Source: JABWBP01 sp964522165
Lineage (GTDB): Bacteria > Calditrichota > Calditrichia > RBG-13-44-9 > J075
Length of the DNA stretch: 64,000 nucleotides
Reading direction: 5' to 3'
NCBI GenBank assembly: GCA_964522165.1
Contig: CAZFVV010000006.1
Location: forward strand, 14,827 to 78,826
The notes beneath the pieces are model-generated. The model saw only the letters and a list, made by a program, of their open reading frames with translations. It was not told the DNA's origin and did not search any database. This document shows, in pieces, positions 26,117-35,421 of this stretch (position 1 is its first letter; every line of letters begins with the position of its first letter). The position numbers were made by a program, and so were the translations under genes.

Positions 26117-26974
26117 TTACAAAGTGAGCGCCATGCGCATTTGTATCGCGGGAGAGGTTTTCCCGGAGAAATGGAATTCCGGCAAAATTCGCCAGCGAAG
26201 CGTGTTTTGCGCCTTTGGCTGCCCGGAATTCTCCTTTTGCGAAAAATAGAGCAGGTCCACCTGGGCGTAGAGCCAGACCGCGGCGTAAGCTGCGACCAGC
26301 AAATTGCGCTTCCGGTAAGCGGAATCGTAAGCCTGGTAGCGAGTCTCGATCAGGGCCGGATCGGTTTCGTTCAGGTAGGCGTCTTCTTTTACGCGGGTTT
26401 CGCTGGTGAAGTAGATTGCCGATCCCAGAGCGCCGACCCCCAGGGCGGCAATCAACCAGCCCTTAGCGGAATGGCCGCTGGCCAGATGCCCCCAGCCGGG
26501 TAGCAGCAGGGAGCGCAGGATCGCCCCGCGGGACGGGGGACCGCCCGAAGCCGGGATTAGATTTTGCAGGGCTGGCATGTTCATGGCGCTGTCCGGAGGC
26601 GAGGGAGCCTTCTGGCCGGCCAGGAACTCCGTGCGGGTTTCCTCAAAAAAACGGATGATCTTTGGCGAGGTTTTTACCGAATCCCATTGAAAATTCGCCT
26701 GGATGTGCAGGATGGCTAAAAATTCATTGGCGCAGGCCTGCCGCCCTCCCAGGGAATAATAGGCAATCGCCCTCATGCGATGAATTTCCAACGAGTCTCG
26801 GGACGATAAATTTTCCCGCTCGGCCAGCAGTCGGGCGGAAAGCGAAATCACCTCCGGGTAGTCGAATGATTCTAATTTCTGTTGGATGGTTTCCAGCGAC
26901 AGCGAATCGGGCTGCGCATGAGCGCCGGAAGAGAATCCCCACAAGAGAAGCCAGAGCCAGCAACATTTTTTCAT
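26117..26974 (-). CDS. DUF5683-like membrane protein
   Basis: 285 residues. Signal peptide 'WLWLLLWGFSSGAHAQ'. Residues about 25-130 are helical and TPR-like; then a Pro-rich linker; then 'ILRSLLLPGWGHLASGHSAKGW' and hydrophobic helices ('IAALGVGALGSAIYF', 'LLVAAYAAVWLYAQVDLLYF'), the DUF5683 pattern seen in Bacteroidota-related envelopes. Its start overlaps the stop of the Kelch gene (ATGA, 26971-26974), so the two are made together. Function unknown. Confidence 0.7.
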   Translation of the reverse strand: MKKCCWLWLLLWGFSSGAHAQPDSLSLETIQQKLESFDYPEVISLSARLLAERENLSSRDSLEIHRMRAIAYYSLGGRQACANEFLAILHIQANFQWDSVKTSPKIIRFFEETRTEFLAGQKAPSPPDSAMNMPALQNLIPASGGPPSRGAILRSLLLPGWGHLASGHSAKGWLIAALGVGALGSAIYFTSETRVKEDAYLNETDPALIETRYQAYDSAYRKRNLLVAAYAAVWLYAQVDLLYFSQKENSGQPKAQNTLRWRILPEFHFSGKTSPAIQMRMALTL

Positions 26975-28269
26975 TGCATGAGGATCATTTTTTTGACATC
27001 CGTGAAATCGCCGCTGCTCAGTTTATAGAAATAGACGCCGCTGCTCACCTGCGTTCCGCGCCGATCCCGGCCATCCCAGAGCAGCCGGTAAGTTCCCGGC
27101 TGCTGGGGGGCGTCCACTAAAGTTGCGATAAGCTGCCCTAAAACGGAGTATATTTCCAGGCGAACGTGAACGGCTCTACCGAGCCGGTATGCGATGGTGG
27201 TAGCAGAATTAAAGGGATTGGGATAGTTGGGATGAAGCTCGAAATCAACCGCGAATGCCAACGGCGGTTCCGGCAAAGCAGTGGGAAGATCCAGCTTTTC
27301 TACCCAGGGAACCAGGAATCCGAACTGATCCACTCCGCCAAAAACATAGATGGAATTCATATAGCGCACTGCGGCCAGGTCGCGCCGGCTCACGTTCAGG
27401 GAAGGCCCGGGCTGGGTGGTGTTTCCGCCGGCGGGGTTGACGGTGTAGATCGCAACTGAGTCCAACGCCGAAGGAAAGGCATTCTCGTTGTAACCCCCGA
27501 TGATATAGATTTGCTGATCGTTCACCGCCACCGCCGCCCCTCCGGCGCGCTCCCGGGGCAGGCTGCTCACTTCCTGGAAGCCGTGATCGAGGGTATTAAA
27601 CTTATAAACCCGCCGGGAAATCCCGAACCGCGCTCCCCCGAAGATGTAAATATCGTCGCCGAGGATGGCGGACATCTGGTGATAGGGCAGGGGCGGGGCG
27701 TTGAACAGACTGTCTTCGGTGTAAGTAATGCTGGCCTGGTCTATATTATATTCCGCAATGTAGCTCAGCGGGATGGTATCATTGCCCGCTGGTTGCCCGC
27801 CGATCAAATACATATTTCCGTTATGCAGCAGGCCGGCGGTGTTCCGGCGGTTGAACTCCGGGCTGAAGTTAAACACCACAGGGGGAGTATTGAAATCCCA
27901 GCGCTCCATGCTGAAGGCATAAGGGGGTCCGCTCAAGTTCCACACCCCCCCTGCATAATAGAGGGAATTTTCGTGGATCCCGGAAATAAATCCTGCCCGG
28001 CCGGTAATCATCAGAGTTCCCAGGCTGTCAATGCGATTGAGCCGGGGGTCGTAAACGAAGATCATGGGATTCAGAGAGGCGCCAATGGCCCCCGGATCAT
28101 AATATCCTCCCAGGATATAAATGAGCGTATCTTTCGCGACCGCCTGGACCCCGGCCAGCGGAGGGATTTGTCCCACCGTAATCCAGCTTGGGTTTTGCCC
28201 TCGCACTGATAGAATTGTTAGCAGGGAAAGCAGAAAAGCTGCGGTTATGGTAAAATTCAATCTCCTCAT
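26971..28269 (-). CDS. Exported Kelch-repeat protein with sorting domain
   Basis: 432 residues. Signal peptide 'ITAAFLLSLLTILSVRGQ'. Five or so Kelch-type blades ('IYILGGYYDPGAIG', 'NMYLIGGQPAGND', 'DIYIFGGARFGISRR', 'QIYIIGGYNENAFPSA', 'SIYVFGGVDQFG') form a beta-propeller. The C-terminal 90 residues are a sorting domain ('NYPNPFNSATTIAYRLG', 'VSSGVYFYKLSSG'). Probably a secreted or surface binding protein. Overlaps the DUF5683-like gene; 60 bases after the kinase gene. Confidence 0.85.
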   Translation of the reverse strand: MRRLNFTITAAFLLSLLTILSVRGQNPSWITVGQIPPLAGVQAVAKDTLIYILGGYYDPGAIGASLNPMIFVYDPRLNRIDSLGTLMITGRAGFISGIHENSLYYAGGVWNLSGPPYAFSMERWDFNTPPVVFNFSPEFNRRNTAGLLHNGNMYLIGGQPAGNDTIPLSYIAEYNIDQASITYTEDSLFNAPPLPYHQMSAILGDDIYIFGGARFGISRRVYKFNTLDHGFQEVSSLPRERAGGAAVAVNDQQIYIIGGYNENAFPSALDSVAIYTVNPAGGNTTQPGPSLNVSRRDLAAVRYMNSIYVFGGVDQFGFLVPWVEKLDLPTALPEPPLAFAVDFELHPNYPNPFNSATTIAYRLGRAVHVRLEIYSVLGQLIATLVDAPQQPGTYRLLWDGRDRRGTQVSSGVYFYKLSSGDFTDVKKMILMQ

Positions 28270-28329
28270 AAAACGTACGAACCCTTTTTAAAGCTTGTGA
28301 GCAATTTGCATACCGAGTCCCCCAAAAGG

Positions 28330-29985
28330 CTACAAACCGCCGGGAGATTTATCATTGCGGGCTTCCAAATTCAACTGCCAGCGCAAGGTATCGCCCCGGG
28401 CAATGAAAATCGCGGTGTCAAAGCGGGAATATTGCGGGTTCACTACAGCCAGGGTGTGCCGGCCGGGGGACAACGCCAGCGGGCTGCCCAGCGGGGTCTG
28501 TCCTTTCGCCTGCCCGTCAATGTAAATTTCGCCCCAGGGATGCACCCGGCAATCCAGGTAGCCCCACAGGGTATCAAGATTGACCGCGATGGCCATGTGC
28601 TGCCCCGGCTGCAAGGAGAGGCTCCGAACATACTCCGGGTAGTGGGGATGAATGAGCCGCACGATATGATCGCCGGGAGGAAGAGAGATAGGATTCTCCA
28701 GCGGGGTGGTATCCACTTTCCGTTCGTCGATGTAGATATCCGCCCAGGGAAGGCATTCGATCCGCAAACCGGCCGGGAGGAGGTTTTCCGCCTCTCCGGA
28801 AGAGGCGAGATTTTCCATAGCGGGCGTCGAAGTCTGTTCCGGCAAACTCTTGCGAGGTTGCTGGCGCGATGAAATTTCCTTCTCCGGCTGCCCGGCGGCA
28901 GGAGGCTGCATAACGGCCAGCCGGGATTCGGTCGCATCCCCGGCGCCGGAAACGGCGGCGCTGTCCGATGGGGTAAAAGAAACCTCCCCGGTGGTCTCGA
29001 TGGATTTTTGAGAGTGCAGGAAAACGATACCGCCGGCAATCAGCAGCGCCGCCAGCAGCGCAAGCCAGCGTCGGCGGAAATGACGGGGCGGGGCAGGGGC
29101 GGTTGGCAGGGGCGGACCATCCTCGATATGGAAGCCCTGCGCCGGGGAAATACCGGCCAGGCGTTTCAAAGCCTCCTTTGCGGATGCGGGACGCTGCCGG
29201 CAATCATTTTGCAGCAATGCCTGCAAAATGGCGGGAATGGCGCCCGCTAAATCCCCTCCGTCCCGCGGGGCAGCCGGAAAATACTCTTCTACCAGCTTTA
29301 GCGGCTCAGATTTCAGAATGTTGTTGATGGTTTCGGCGACGTCTTTACCGAGAAAGGGATTCCTGCCGCCGAAAAGCTCGAATACAACGATGCCGGCGGA
29401 AAAGAGATCGCTTTGCGGGGTAAGTTTCTCCCCGCGAATTTGCTCCGGCGACATGTAGGCTGGCGTGCCGACAATAGAGGATTTCTGGGTCAGTTGCTCC
29501 TCGCCGGCCGCCTGGGCCAGCCCAAAATCGGCGATTTTGAGATGGCAGCTGGCGTTGACCAGGATATTTTCCGGCTTCAGGTCGCGGTGAATGACCCCGC
29601 TTTCATGCGCCAGCGCCAGCCCCCGGAAGAGTTGTTTCGCTAACTCCAGCTTCTGGGTCGCGCTCAATTCCCCTTTTCGCAGCGCTTCCCGTAGATTGCT
29701 GCCGGGGAAATATTCGAACGAGATATAAAAATCGCGGCCCTGGGTGCCAAAATCCAGCACCTTAATGATGTTGGGGTGATCCAGTTGCGCCAGGATGCGG
29801 GCTTCCCGCTGGAAGCGACTCAAGATGGTTCTGTCGGGAAGATTTTCGGTATTCAGGGTTTTGAGGATGATTTTTTTTCCCAGATAGGCGTGATCCGCCA
29901 GGTACACGCCGGTGTGGGCGTCCTTTTTGAGGCATTCGATAACCGCGAATTTGCCGTAGAGGGGGTTGGGATCAGGAGAATTCAT
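28330..29985 (-). CDS. Membrane Ser/Thr protein kinase with PEGA domains
   Basis: 551 residues. Hanks-type kinase domain (about 10-275): Lys42 in 'KIILKTL', HRD at 133-135 ('HRDLKPENILVN'), DFG at 153-155, 'GTPAYMSPEQI'. One transmembrane helix (about 310-327, 'WLALLAALLIAGGIVF'). Extracytoplasmic part has a Ser/Pro-rich linker and two PEGA domains ('WADIYIDERKVDTTPL', 'WGEIYIDGQAKGQTPLG'). PEGA domains are surface-layer or sensory modules. Upstream, 30 bases away on the same strand, is a sigma-54 activator, so they may form one signalling unit. Confidence 0.92.
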   Translation of the reverse strand: MNSPDPNPLYGKFAVIECLKKDAHTGVYLADHAYLGKKIILKTLNTENLPDRTILSRFQREARILAQLDHPNIIKVLDFGTQGRDFYISFEYFPGSNLREALRKGELSATQKLELAKQLFRGLALAHESGVIHRDLKPENILVNASCHLKIADFGLAQAAGEEQLTQKSSIVGTPAYMSPEQIRGEKLTPQSDLFSAGIVVFELFGGRNPFLGKDVAETINNILKSEPLKLVEEYFPAAPRDGGDLAGAIPAILQALLQNDCRQRPASAKEALKRLAGISPAQGFHIEDGPPLPTAPAPPRHFRRRWLALLAALLIAGGIVFLHSQKSIETTGEVSFTPSDSAAVSGAGDATESRLAVMQPPAAGQPEKEISSRQQPRKSLPEQTSTPAMENLASSGEAENLLPAGLRIECLPWADIYIDERKVDTTPLENPISLPPGDHIVRLIHPHYPEYVRSLSLQPGQHMAIAVNLDTLWGYLDCRVHPWGEIYIDGQAKGQTPLGSPLALSPGRHTLAVVNPQYSRFDTAIFIARGDTLRWQLNLEARNDKSPGGL

Positions 29986-30015
29986 AGCTTATGCAGTTGT
30001 AGTCCGATTATTCTC

Positions 30016-31536
30016 TCACCATTCATTGCCATCCGGTGGCGGCTCAGCACCCATTTCTTTCAACTTCAACTGCACCCAGCGCACCGAGACGCCCAATGAC
30101 TGCGCGGCCCGGGTGCGGTTGCCGCTGAACTTCTCCAACCGGCCCAATAAAAGCTGTTTTTCAAACTCCTTCAGCGATCCTTTGAACGATTTAGGATCGC
30201 TTTCTTCCGCGTCTTCCGGGATCAGGTGTTCCGGCAGGAGTTTATCCCCATCGCAGAGAATAAGGGCGCGCTGTAGCGTGTTCTCCAATTGGCGCACGTT
30301 GCCCGGCCAGGAATATTGGCGCAGCTTCTTCAGCGCCTCCGGGTGCAGGGCGACGTCGCGACCGGCGTATTTGCGGATGAAAAATTGCGCCAGCAGGGGA
30401 ATGTCTTCCCGGCGGTCGCGCAGCGGCGGCAGGGTAATGGGGAAGACGTTCAGGCGGTAGAACAGGTCTTCCCGGAATTTCCCCTTCTGCACCAGTTGTT
30501 TCAAATCCTGATTGGTAGCGGCAACCATGCGCACGTTGACCTTCATCGCTTTGGTATCGCCCAGGCGGATAATTTCCTGGTTTTGCAGCACCCGCAGCAA
30601 TTTGGCTTGCAGCGCTAAGGAGACGTCGCCAACTTCGTCAAGGAAAAATGTACCCCCGTCAGCCACCTCGAATAACCCTTTTTTATCCGCCGCCGCCCCG
30701 GTAAAAGCGCCTTTTTTGTAACCGAACAGCTCGCTTTCCAACAGGGTATCGGGGATGGAGCCGCAGAACTGCGCCAGGTAAGGATTTTTTGCCCGGGGGC
30801 TAAGTTTATGAATTGCGTGAGCGGCCAGCTCTTTGCCGGTTCCGCTTTCGCCCAGGATCAGCACCGTGGCGTCGGTGCGCGCCACCCGGTGAATGAGCGC
30901 CGCCAGCCGGCGCATCGGGGCGCTCTCGCCGATCATGTCCGGCAGAGGCTGGGCGGCCTGCAGCCGGTTGCGCAAAATTTGATTTTCCCGCTCCAGCTCT
31001 TCAAAGCGGATAATTCTATCCAGCGCCAGGGAGACCAGGTTGGAGAAGAAATCCAAAAACAGGAGGTTCTCCTCGGTGAACTCCCGGCGGTTTTCCCGGC
31101 TGTCCGCCAGGATCACGCCCCAGATTTGCCCCCGGTAAATGATCGGCACCCCCACCACCGACTGGATGCTGTGCAGCAGCACGCTCTCAAACTGCGAAAA
31201 CTGCGGATCGCTTTGGACATTGTGATAGAGGCAGGGCTGCTTTTCGGCGATCACCCGCTGCAATATGCCGGAAGAAAACTCCGAGAGATCGGTGATCTTC
31301 TCCCGGTTCACATTGCGGGCGGCGATGATGGAGAAACGGTTCTCCGCTTCCTCCCAGCGCACAAACAGCCCCCGCTCCGCGTGAATGACCGCCACCACCA
31401 GGTCCAACGCTTCCTCGATCAGGTTGTCCGGGTAAGTTACCCGGTTCAGCAACTGGCTGATGCGGTAGAGCATCTCGAACTGCGTCTTGCCCAGGCTGCG
31501 AAGGTCTTGTAAGTCGGTCGGTTTCAGATCATGCAT
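30016..31536 (-). CDS. Sigma-54-dependent activator, GAF-AAA+-Fis
   Basis: 506 residues. GAF sensor (about 15-175), AAA+ domain with Walker A 'LGESGTGKELAAHAIH', the sigma-54 contact loop 'GAFTGA' and Walker B 'GGTFFLDEVGD', and a Fis-type helix-turn-helix at the end ('RAAQSLGVSVRWVQLKLKE'). Activates RNA polymerase holding RpoN. The GAF domain, rather than a receiver domain, suggests ligand or kinase control (inference). Target promoters are not identified in the window. Confidence 0.93.
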   Translation of the reverse strand: MHDLKPTDLQDLRSLGKTQFEMLYRISQLLNRVTYPDNLIEEALDLVVAVIHAERGLFVRWEEAENRFSIIAARNVNREKITDLSEFSSGILQRVIAEKQPCLYHNVQSDPQFSQFESVLLHSIQSVVGVPIIYRGQIWGVILADSRENRREFTEENLLFLDFFSNLVSLALDRIIRFEELERENQILRNRLQAAQPLPDMIGESAPMRRLAALIHRVARTDATVLILGESGTGKELAAHAIHKLSPRAKNPYLAQFCGSIPDTLLESELFGYKKGAFTGAAADKKGLFEVADGGTFFLDEVGDVSLALQAKLLRVLQNQEIIRLGDTKAMKVNVRMVAATNQDLKQLVQKGKFREDLFYRLNVFPITLPPLRDRREDIPLLAQFFIRKYAGRDVALHPEALKKLRQYSWPGNVRQLENTLQRALILCDGDKLLPEHLIPEDAEESDPKSFKGSLKEFEKQLLLGRLEKFSGNRTRAAQSLGVSVRWVQLKLKEMGAEPPPDGNEW

Positions 31537-31606
31537 GATATGTGATGCGTGAAAGAGTTTACCCTGAGCTTGCCGAAGGGTAACGCGTGAAAAGTAATAG
31601 GGGCGA

Positions 31607-32590
31607 TCAGGGAAATTTAAACGACGCCGGTTTGGAGCGAGTGCGGTTCAAGTACTCGTCGATGCCCCAGATGACCCAGAAATACTCCGCGGTATCCAAT
31701 TCCGCCTCCAGTGTGAAGCGGGTGGAATCCTGGTGGATATTATCGCGCTGCCAGAACAGTTCCGGGTTGCTGAAATCGTCAATTTTCTTGAATACTTCCA
31801 GGCGGTAGGTATGGGAGAACCCAGGGATAAATTTCTGCCACTGCAACGTGGGCATGGAGGGAACGGAAACCCCCCCTAAGGGCGCCAGGATGGTGATCTC
31901 CTGTTTGATGACCCGCTGAACCGATTTCCCGCCCACTCGCGTGCGCCGTCCGAATTTATCTTTTACGATGATGTCAAACCCGTGCCCGACGATCGCTTCG
32001 TTATCAAGATTAAAAGGCGCAAGCGCAGTCTTGTAACTGTTCGTATAAAGGTTTTTATCGACGTCGAATTTCAAGAATCCGGTGATTTGCAAATCCGCAA
32101 TCTCCCAGAACACCGTGTCGATATCCCCGTCCGGGTCCGAGACCCGCGCCTGCAAGGCCGCCTGGAAATCCGGCGGGGTGCCGTGCTGGTTGATGACGCT
32201 GCTGTAAACCTCCAAACTTTCCAGCAACGGCGCGGCGTTGAGAAAGTACTCCAGGGAGACTTTTTTCACGCCTCCCCAGGCGACTTGCAGCGAATCGCGA
32301 TGGTAACCCGGTTTTTCGATTGCCAGCCAGCCGTCCTCCGGCAGAATATTTTCGAAGCGGAAGCGGCCGTCGCTTCCGGAGATGGTCTGCACTTGCGCGT
32401 TTCTCCACCAGACCGCAACACCGGCTAAATTCTGGCGGGGAATGCTGAAGGTCTGCAAGCGGCCTTCCAGCACGGCATAGGGGCTATTGGGATTGTTGGG
32501 GTCCAGGATGTTGTTGCGGGGGGCCTCGCAACCAGCCAGCCAGAGCAGGGCAACGGTGATAATGGCGGATCGGAAGCGGTTTTTCATCAT
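31607..32590 (-). CDS. Lipoprotein with carboxypeptidase-regulatory-like domain
   Basis: About 327 residues from ATG 32590 or 32587 (two adjacent ATGs); the longer reading from 32728 runs into repeat sequence. Lipobox 'LLWLAGC' near residue 20. A beta domain follows ('AVLEGRLQTFSIPRQNLAGV', 'SDGRFRFENILPEDGWLAI'), then Ig-like segments ('PDFQAALQARVSDPDGDIDT'). The C-terminus reads 'YFWVIWGIDEYLNRTRSKP', an 'FnIII-like question-of-distance' pattern. Likely an outer-membrane lipoprotein of unknown role. Confidence 0.7.
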   Translation of the reverse strand: MMKNRFRSAIITVALLWLAGCEAPRNNILDPNNPNSPYAVLEGRLQTFSIPRQNLAGVAVWWRNAQVQTISGSDGRFRFENILPEDGWLAIEKPGYHRDSLQVAWGGVKKVSLEYFLNAAPLLESLEVYSSVINQHGTPPDFQAALQARVSDPDGDIDTVFWEIADLQITGFLKFDVDKNLYTNSYKTALAPFNLDNEAIVGHGFDIIVKDKFGRRTRVGGKSVQRVIKQEITILAPLGGVSVPSMPTLQWQKFIPGFSHTYRLEVFKKIDDFSNPELFWQRDNIHQDSTRFTLEAELDTAEYFWVIWGIDEYLNRTRSKPASFKFP

Positions 32591-32740
32591 AGCATATCCC
32601 GGCTTACGGAAATTCAAGCTCAAAATAGCTTTAAAACTGCCCGGAAACAATGAATTTGGGCAATAGCAGGCAAGCAGGCAGTAGGCAGAAGCAGCAGGCA
32701 AGTGGGCGGCAAGTACAACCTCTGGCATAGACTTTATTGC

Positions 32741-32969
32741 CTCCTGCCCCTGCCCCTGCCCCTGCCCCTTCTCCTGCCCCTTCTCCCGCCCCTGCTCCTA
32801 CCCCTGCTCNNNNNNNNNNNNNNNNNNNNNNNNNNNNNNNNNNNNNNNNNNNNNNNNNNNNNNNNNNNNNNNNNNNNNNNNNNNNNNNNNNNNNNNNNNN
32901 NNNNNNNNNCCTGCCCCTGCCCCTTCTCCTGCCCCTTCTCCCGCCCCTGCTCCTACCCCTGCTCCTGCC
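32741..32969. repeat. C-rich tandem repeat with 100-N assembly gap
   Basis: Low-complexity units ('ctgccc', 'ctcctgccccttctcccg', 'ctgctcctacccctgctc') interrupted by exactly 100 N (32810-32909). The last 55 bases before the gap (32755-32809) are identical to the first 55 after it (32910-32964). The gap is therefore an assembly break inside a tandem repeat; the true length is unknown. Bases 32591-32740 hold 'gcaggcaagcaggcag'-type repeats and no gene. Confidence 0.9.
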
Positions 32970-33753
32970 CCAAAAGCCCCGCCTGCCTTTCCAATATCTT
33001 TATCATCGCCAGGGCGTTTTCCACCGCTTTTCCCGCGGGATGGTTGTTGAAGAAGATGTAGGTTTTCAGGCTCTTTTTGATCAATTCGGCGAGGCGGCCG
33101 CTCCATTCCTCCAGTTCCGGCTGCCGGTAGTCGTAATTATAGCGGGTTTCGTTGGTTCCTTCCCACCAGTCAGTTTGATTGCGCCCGTGAAAGCGCACGT
33201 AGCCGGTATCCGTGGTGGCAATGTCCTGGGGAGGCAGCAATCCCCGCAGCGGCGGCTCATCCACGTTGACGTACCCCATTTCATGGGTTTTCAGGAAATC
33301 GAATACTTCCGGACGGTTCCAGGTCCAGTTGCGGAATTCGACAAACAGGGGGAAATCTCCGGCCAGCTCCCGGGTTTTGGCCAGGTAATCGCGGTTTTCG
33401 GGCGTATTTTTGAAGGAGTAAGGAAATTGCGCCAAAAACCCCCGGAATTTGTTCGCTTCGATGAGGGGTTTAACCGATTCGGCCAATTCCCCCATGGCGC
33501 GCCGGTTTTCTTTTCGAGTATGGGTGGTTTCCCGGTGGGTTTTGACGATGAATTCGAAATGTTCCGGCGTTTTTCGCTGCAAATGGTAGAAAACCGCGTG
33601 GTGGGGAATATTGTAATAGGTGGAATTGATCTCCACCGCCGGGAAATGCCGGGCATAGTGTACCAATTTATCGCCCGGGGGCAACCCATCGGGATAAAAA
33701 ACCCCTTCCCAATCCTTGTAGCTGTACCCGCAAGTGCCAATTTTGTAGATCAT
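32953..33753 (-). CDS. DUF72 family protein
   Basis: 266 residues from ATG 33753. TIM-barrel DUF72 motifs: 'IGTCGYSYKDWEGVFYPDG' at the N-terminus, 'FPAVEINSTYYNIP', 'RGFLAQFPYSF', 'FVEFRNWTW', 'TGYVRFHGRN', 'YIFFNNHPAGKAVENAL'. Enzymatic role unknown; remotely related to xylose-isomerase-like barrels. The last codons (…GQEQG, stop) lie in the tandem repeat beside the gap, so the C-terminus may vary in length between strains. Confidence 0.88.
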   Translation of the reverse strand: MIYKIGTCGYSYKDWEGVFYPDGLPPGDKLVHYARHFPAVEINSTYYNIPHHAVFYHLQRKTPEHFEFIVKTHRETTHTRKENRRAMGELAESVKPLIEANKFRGFLAQFPYSFKNTPENRDYLAKTRELAGDFPLFVEFRNWTWNRPEVFDFLKTHEMGYVNVDEPPLRGLLPPQDIATTDTGYVRFHGRNQTDWWEGTNETRYNYDYRQPELEEWSGRLAELIKKSLKTYIFFNNHPAGKAVENALAMIKILERQAGLLGQEQG

Positions 33754-33948
33754 TGCCGGTTTTCCCCGATTAATCGACGGCCAATTTAAACCCGAAAACA
33801 GGAGCGGCAAAATTTATTTTGCTGTTATCATAGTTCAACCTGATCCATGTCATTGTTTTTGAATCCTTCTCTATCCCAAATTACCCCCTAAATCGTTTCG
33901 TTCTTTGAATGTGACGTTATCAAATTATCCAACTTGCCGGAGGCAATT

Positions 33949-35406
33949 ATGAAACCTTTTTACCTTTTGGGACTCATTTCATGCTTCTTTGCTACGTTTT
34001 TACTGGCCGGGGAGATTCGCGTGGCGCAAACCGTTCCGGCGGCCGGGGCTGTCAATGTAAGCCCCGGTTTGGAAGAGATCGTCATCGTCTTCAGCGCCCC
34101 GGTGAAGCAAAATAGCTGGTCGTTTGTGGAAACCGAAGCGGGCCGGTTCCCGGAAACCGCCGGCGATCCATATTTTAAAGACAACCGCACCTGCGTCCTG
34201 CCGGTAATTCTGGAACCGGAAACGGCCTACAGCCTGGGAATCAACAGCGCCGCCCGCAAAGGATTCAAAAGCGCCGCGGACGAGACCGTTGCGGTAACGC
34301 CGTACCTGCTGACCTTCTCCACCGGCCCGGCCGGCAGCGAGGAGAAAACCGCTCCGCCGCACCGGGAATCTGCCGCTCCCCAATCGAAAAGCGCGGGCGT
34401 TCCGGAAACCATGATCTTCCAGCGCGCCAACGAGCCGAAAGAAGGCGCGTTCAGCCTGCTCATTCCCCGGGGCTGGCAAACCGAGGGGGGAATTTTGCGC
34501 GTCGATCCCACCGCACAGGGCGGGCCTTCCCAATCCGTCGCCGCCAAACTGGATTTTTCAGTGAAGAAGGACCCCCAGGGTTCGGTGATGGCGCGCTGGC
34601 TGCCGGACATCTTGTATTTTGATTCCCGCATGTCCCCCGCCGGGCAGATGGGGCTGTTCCCCCAGGGCAGCAACTACATGGGAATGCCGGTGTATTACCT
34701 GATGCCGGCGCAGCAATTCCTCAGCCAGATCGTTTTCCCGTATGCCCATCCGCGCGCTTCCGGGGTAAAAATCCTGGAACAGCGCAGCCTGCCGGAGATC
34801 TCTCAGAAATACCGCCAGCGCCAGAAAGCGCTCATACCCCAACTGGATTTCAGCTACGACGCCGCTATCCTGACCGTCTCTTACCAGGAAGACGGGGTTA
34901 CCTTCAAAGAAAAGCTCTTTACCGTGATCGAAAATTGGGGCCAGGCGGGAGCGGGAATGTGGGGAAACAAAGAAACCTTCTTCATCCGCGCCCCCGGCAA
35001 TGGATTCGAACAGTGGGAGCCGGTGTTCAGCCTCATGCAAAATTCGGTGCTCATCAACTCCCAATGGCTGGCGGGGGAAATTCGCGGGCAAATGCAGCGC
35101 GCCGGGATCGTCGCCCAAACCATGCAGGAAATTCAGCGCATCGACCGGGAGATTGTGGAGCATCGACAAAAAACCAACGCGGAAATCCACAACGATATGT
35201 TCCTCACCCTCACCGACCAGGAAGAATACGTCAATCCTTACACCAACCAGGTAGAGACCGGCTCCAACCAGTGGCAGTATCGCTGGGTAAACGAGAGCGG
35301 CGAGGTGGTTTATACCAACCGGGAGGATTACAATCCGAACCAGGACGTCAATTTGAACCGCTCCGATTACAAAAAAACCCCGGTGCGGAAGCGGTTTCCG
35401 CAGTAG
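33949..35406 (+). CDS. Exported protein with Big_5/SbsA Ig-like domain
   Basis: 485 residues from ATG 33949, which has GGAGG 7 nt upstream. Signal peptide 'LLGLISCFFATFLLAGE'. Residues about 20-125 form a bacterial Ig-like domain ('VPAAGAVNVSPGLEEIVIVF'). The middle region (about 160-370) is not recognised ('EGAFSLLIPRGWQTEGGILR'). The C-terminus has Asn/Tyr-rich repeats ('EYVNPYTNQVETGSNQW'). Predicted periplasmic or surface protein; no catalytic motif seen. It is convergent with the sucrose synthase gene, 15 bases apart. Confidence 0.65.
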   Translation: MKPFYLLGLISCFFATFLLAGEIRVAQTVPAAGAVNVSPGLEEIVIVFSAPVKQNSWSFVETEAGRFPETAGDPYFKDNRTCVLPVILEPETAYSLGINSAARKGFKSAADETVAVTPYLLTFSTGPAGSEEKTAPPHRESAAPQSKSAGVPETMIFQRANEPKEGAFSLLIPRGWQTEGGILRVDPTAQGGPSQSVAAKLDFSVKKDPQGSVMARWLPDILYFDSRMSPAGQMGLFPQGSNYMGMPVYYLMPAQQFLSQIVFPYAHPRASGVKILEQRSLPEISQKYRQRQKALIPQLDFSYDAAILTVSYQEDGVTFKEKLFTVIENWGQAGAGMWGNKETFFIRAPGNGFEQWEPVFSLMQNSVLINSQWLAGEIRGQMQRAGIVAQTMQEIQRIDREIVEHRQKTNAEIHNDMFLTLTDQEEYVNPYTNQVETGSNQWQYRWVNESGEVVYTNREDYNPNQDVNLNRSDYKKTPVRKRFPQ

Positions 35407-35421
35407 CATCATGGGGGAAGG

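Noticed and set aside
32741..32969. CRISPR array
   Set aside because: Units are short, irregular and lack unique spacers; no cas genes in the window.
32702..33061. Open frames running through the N gap
   Set aside because: Low-complexity Pro/Leu translations of the tandem repeat; not genes.
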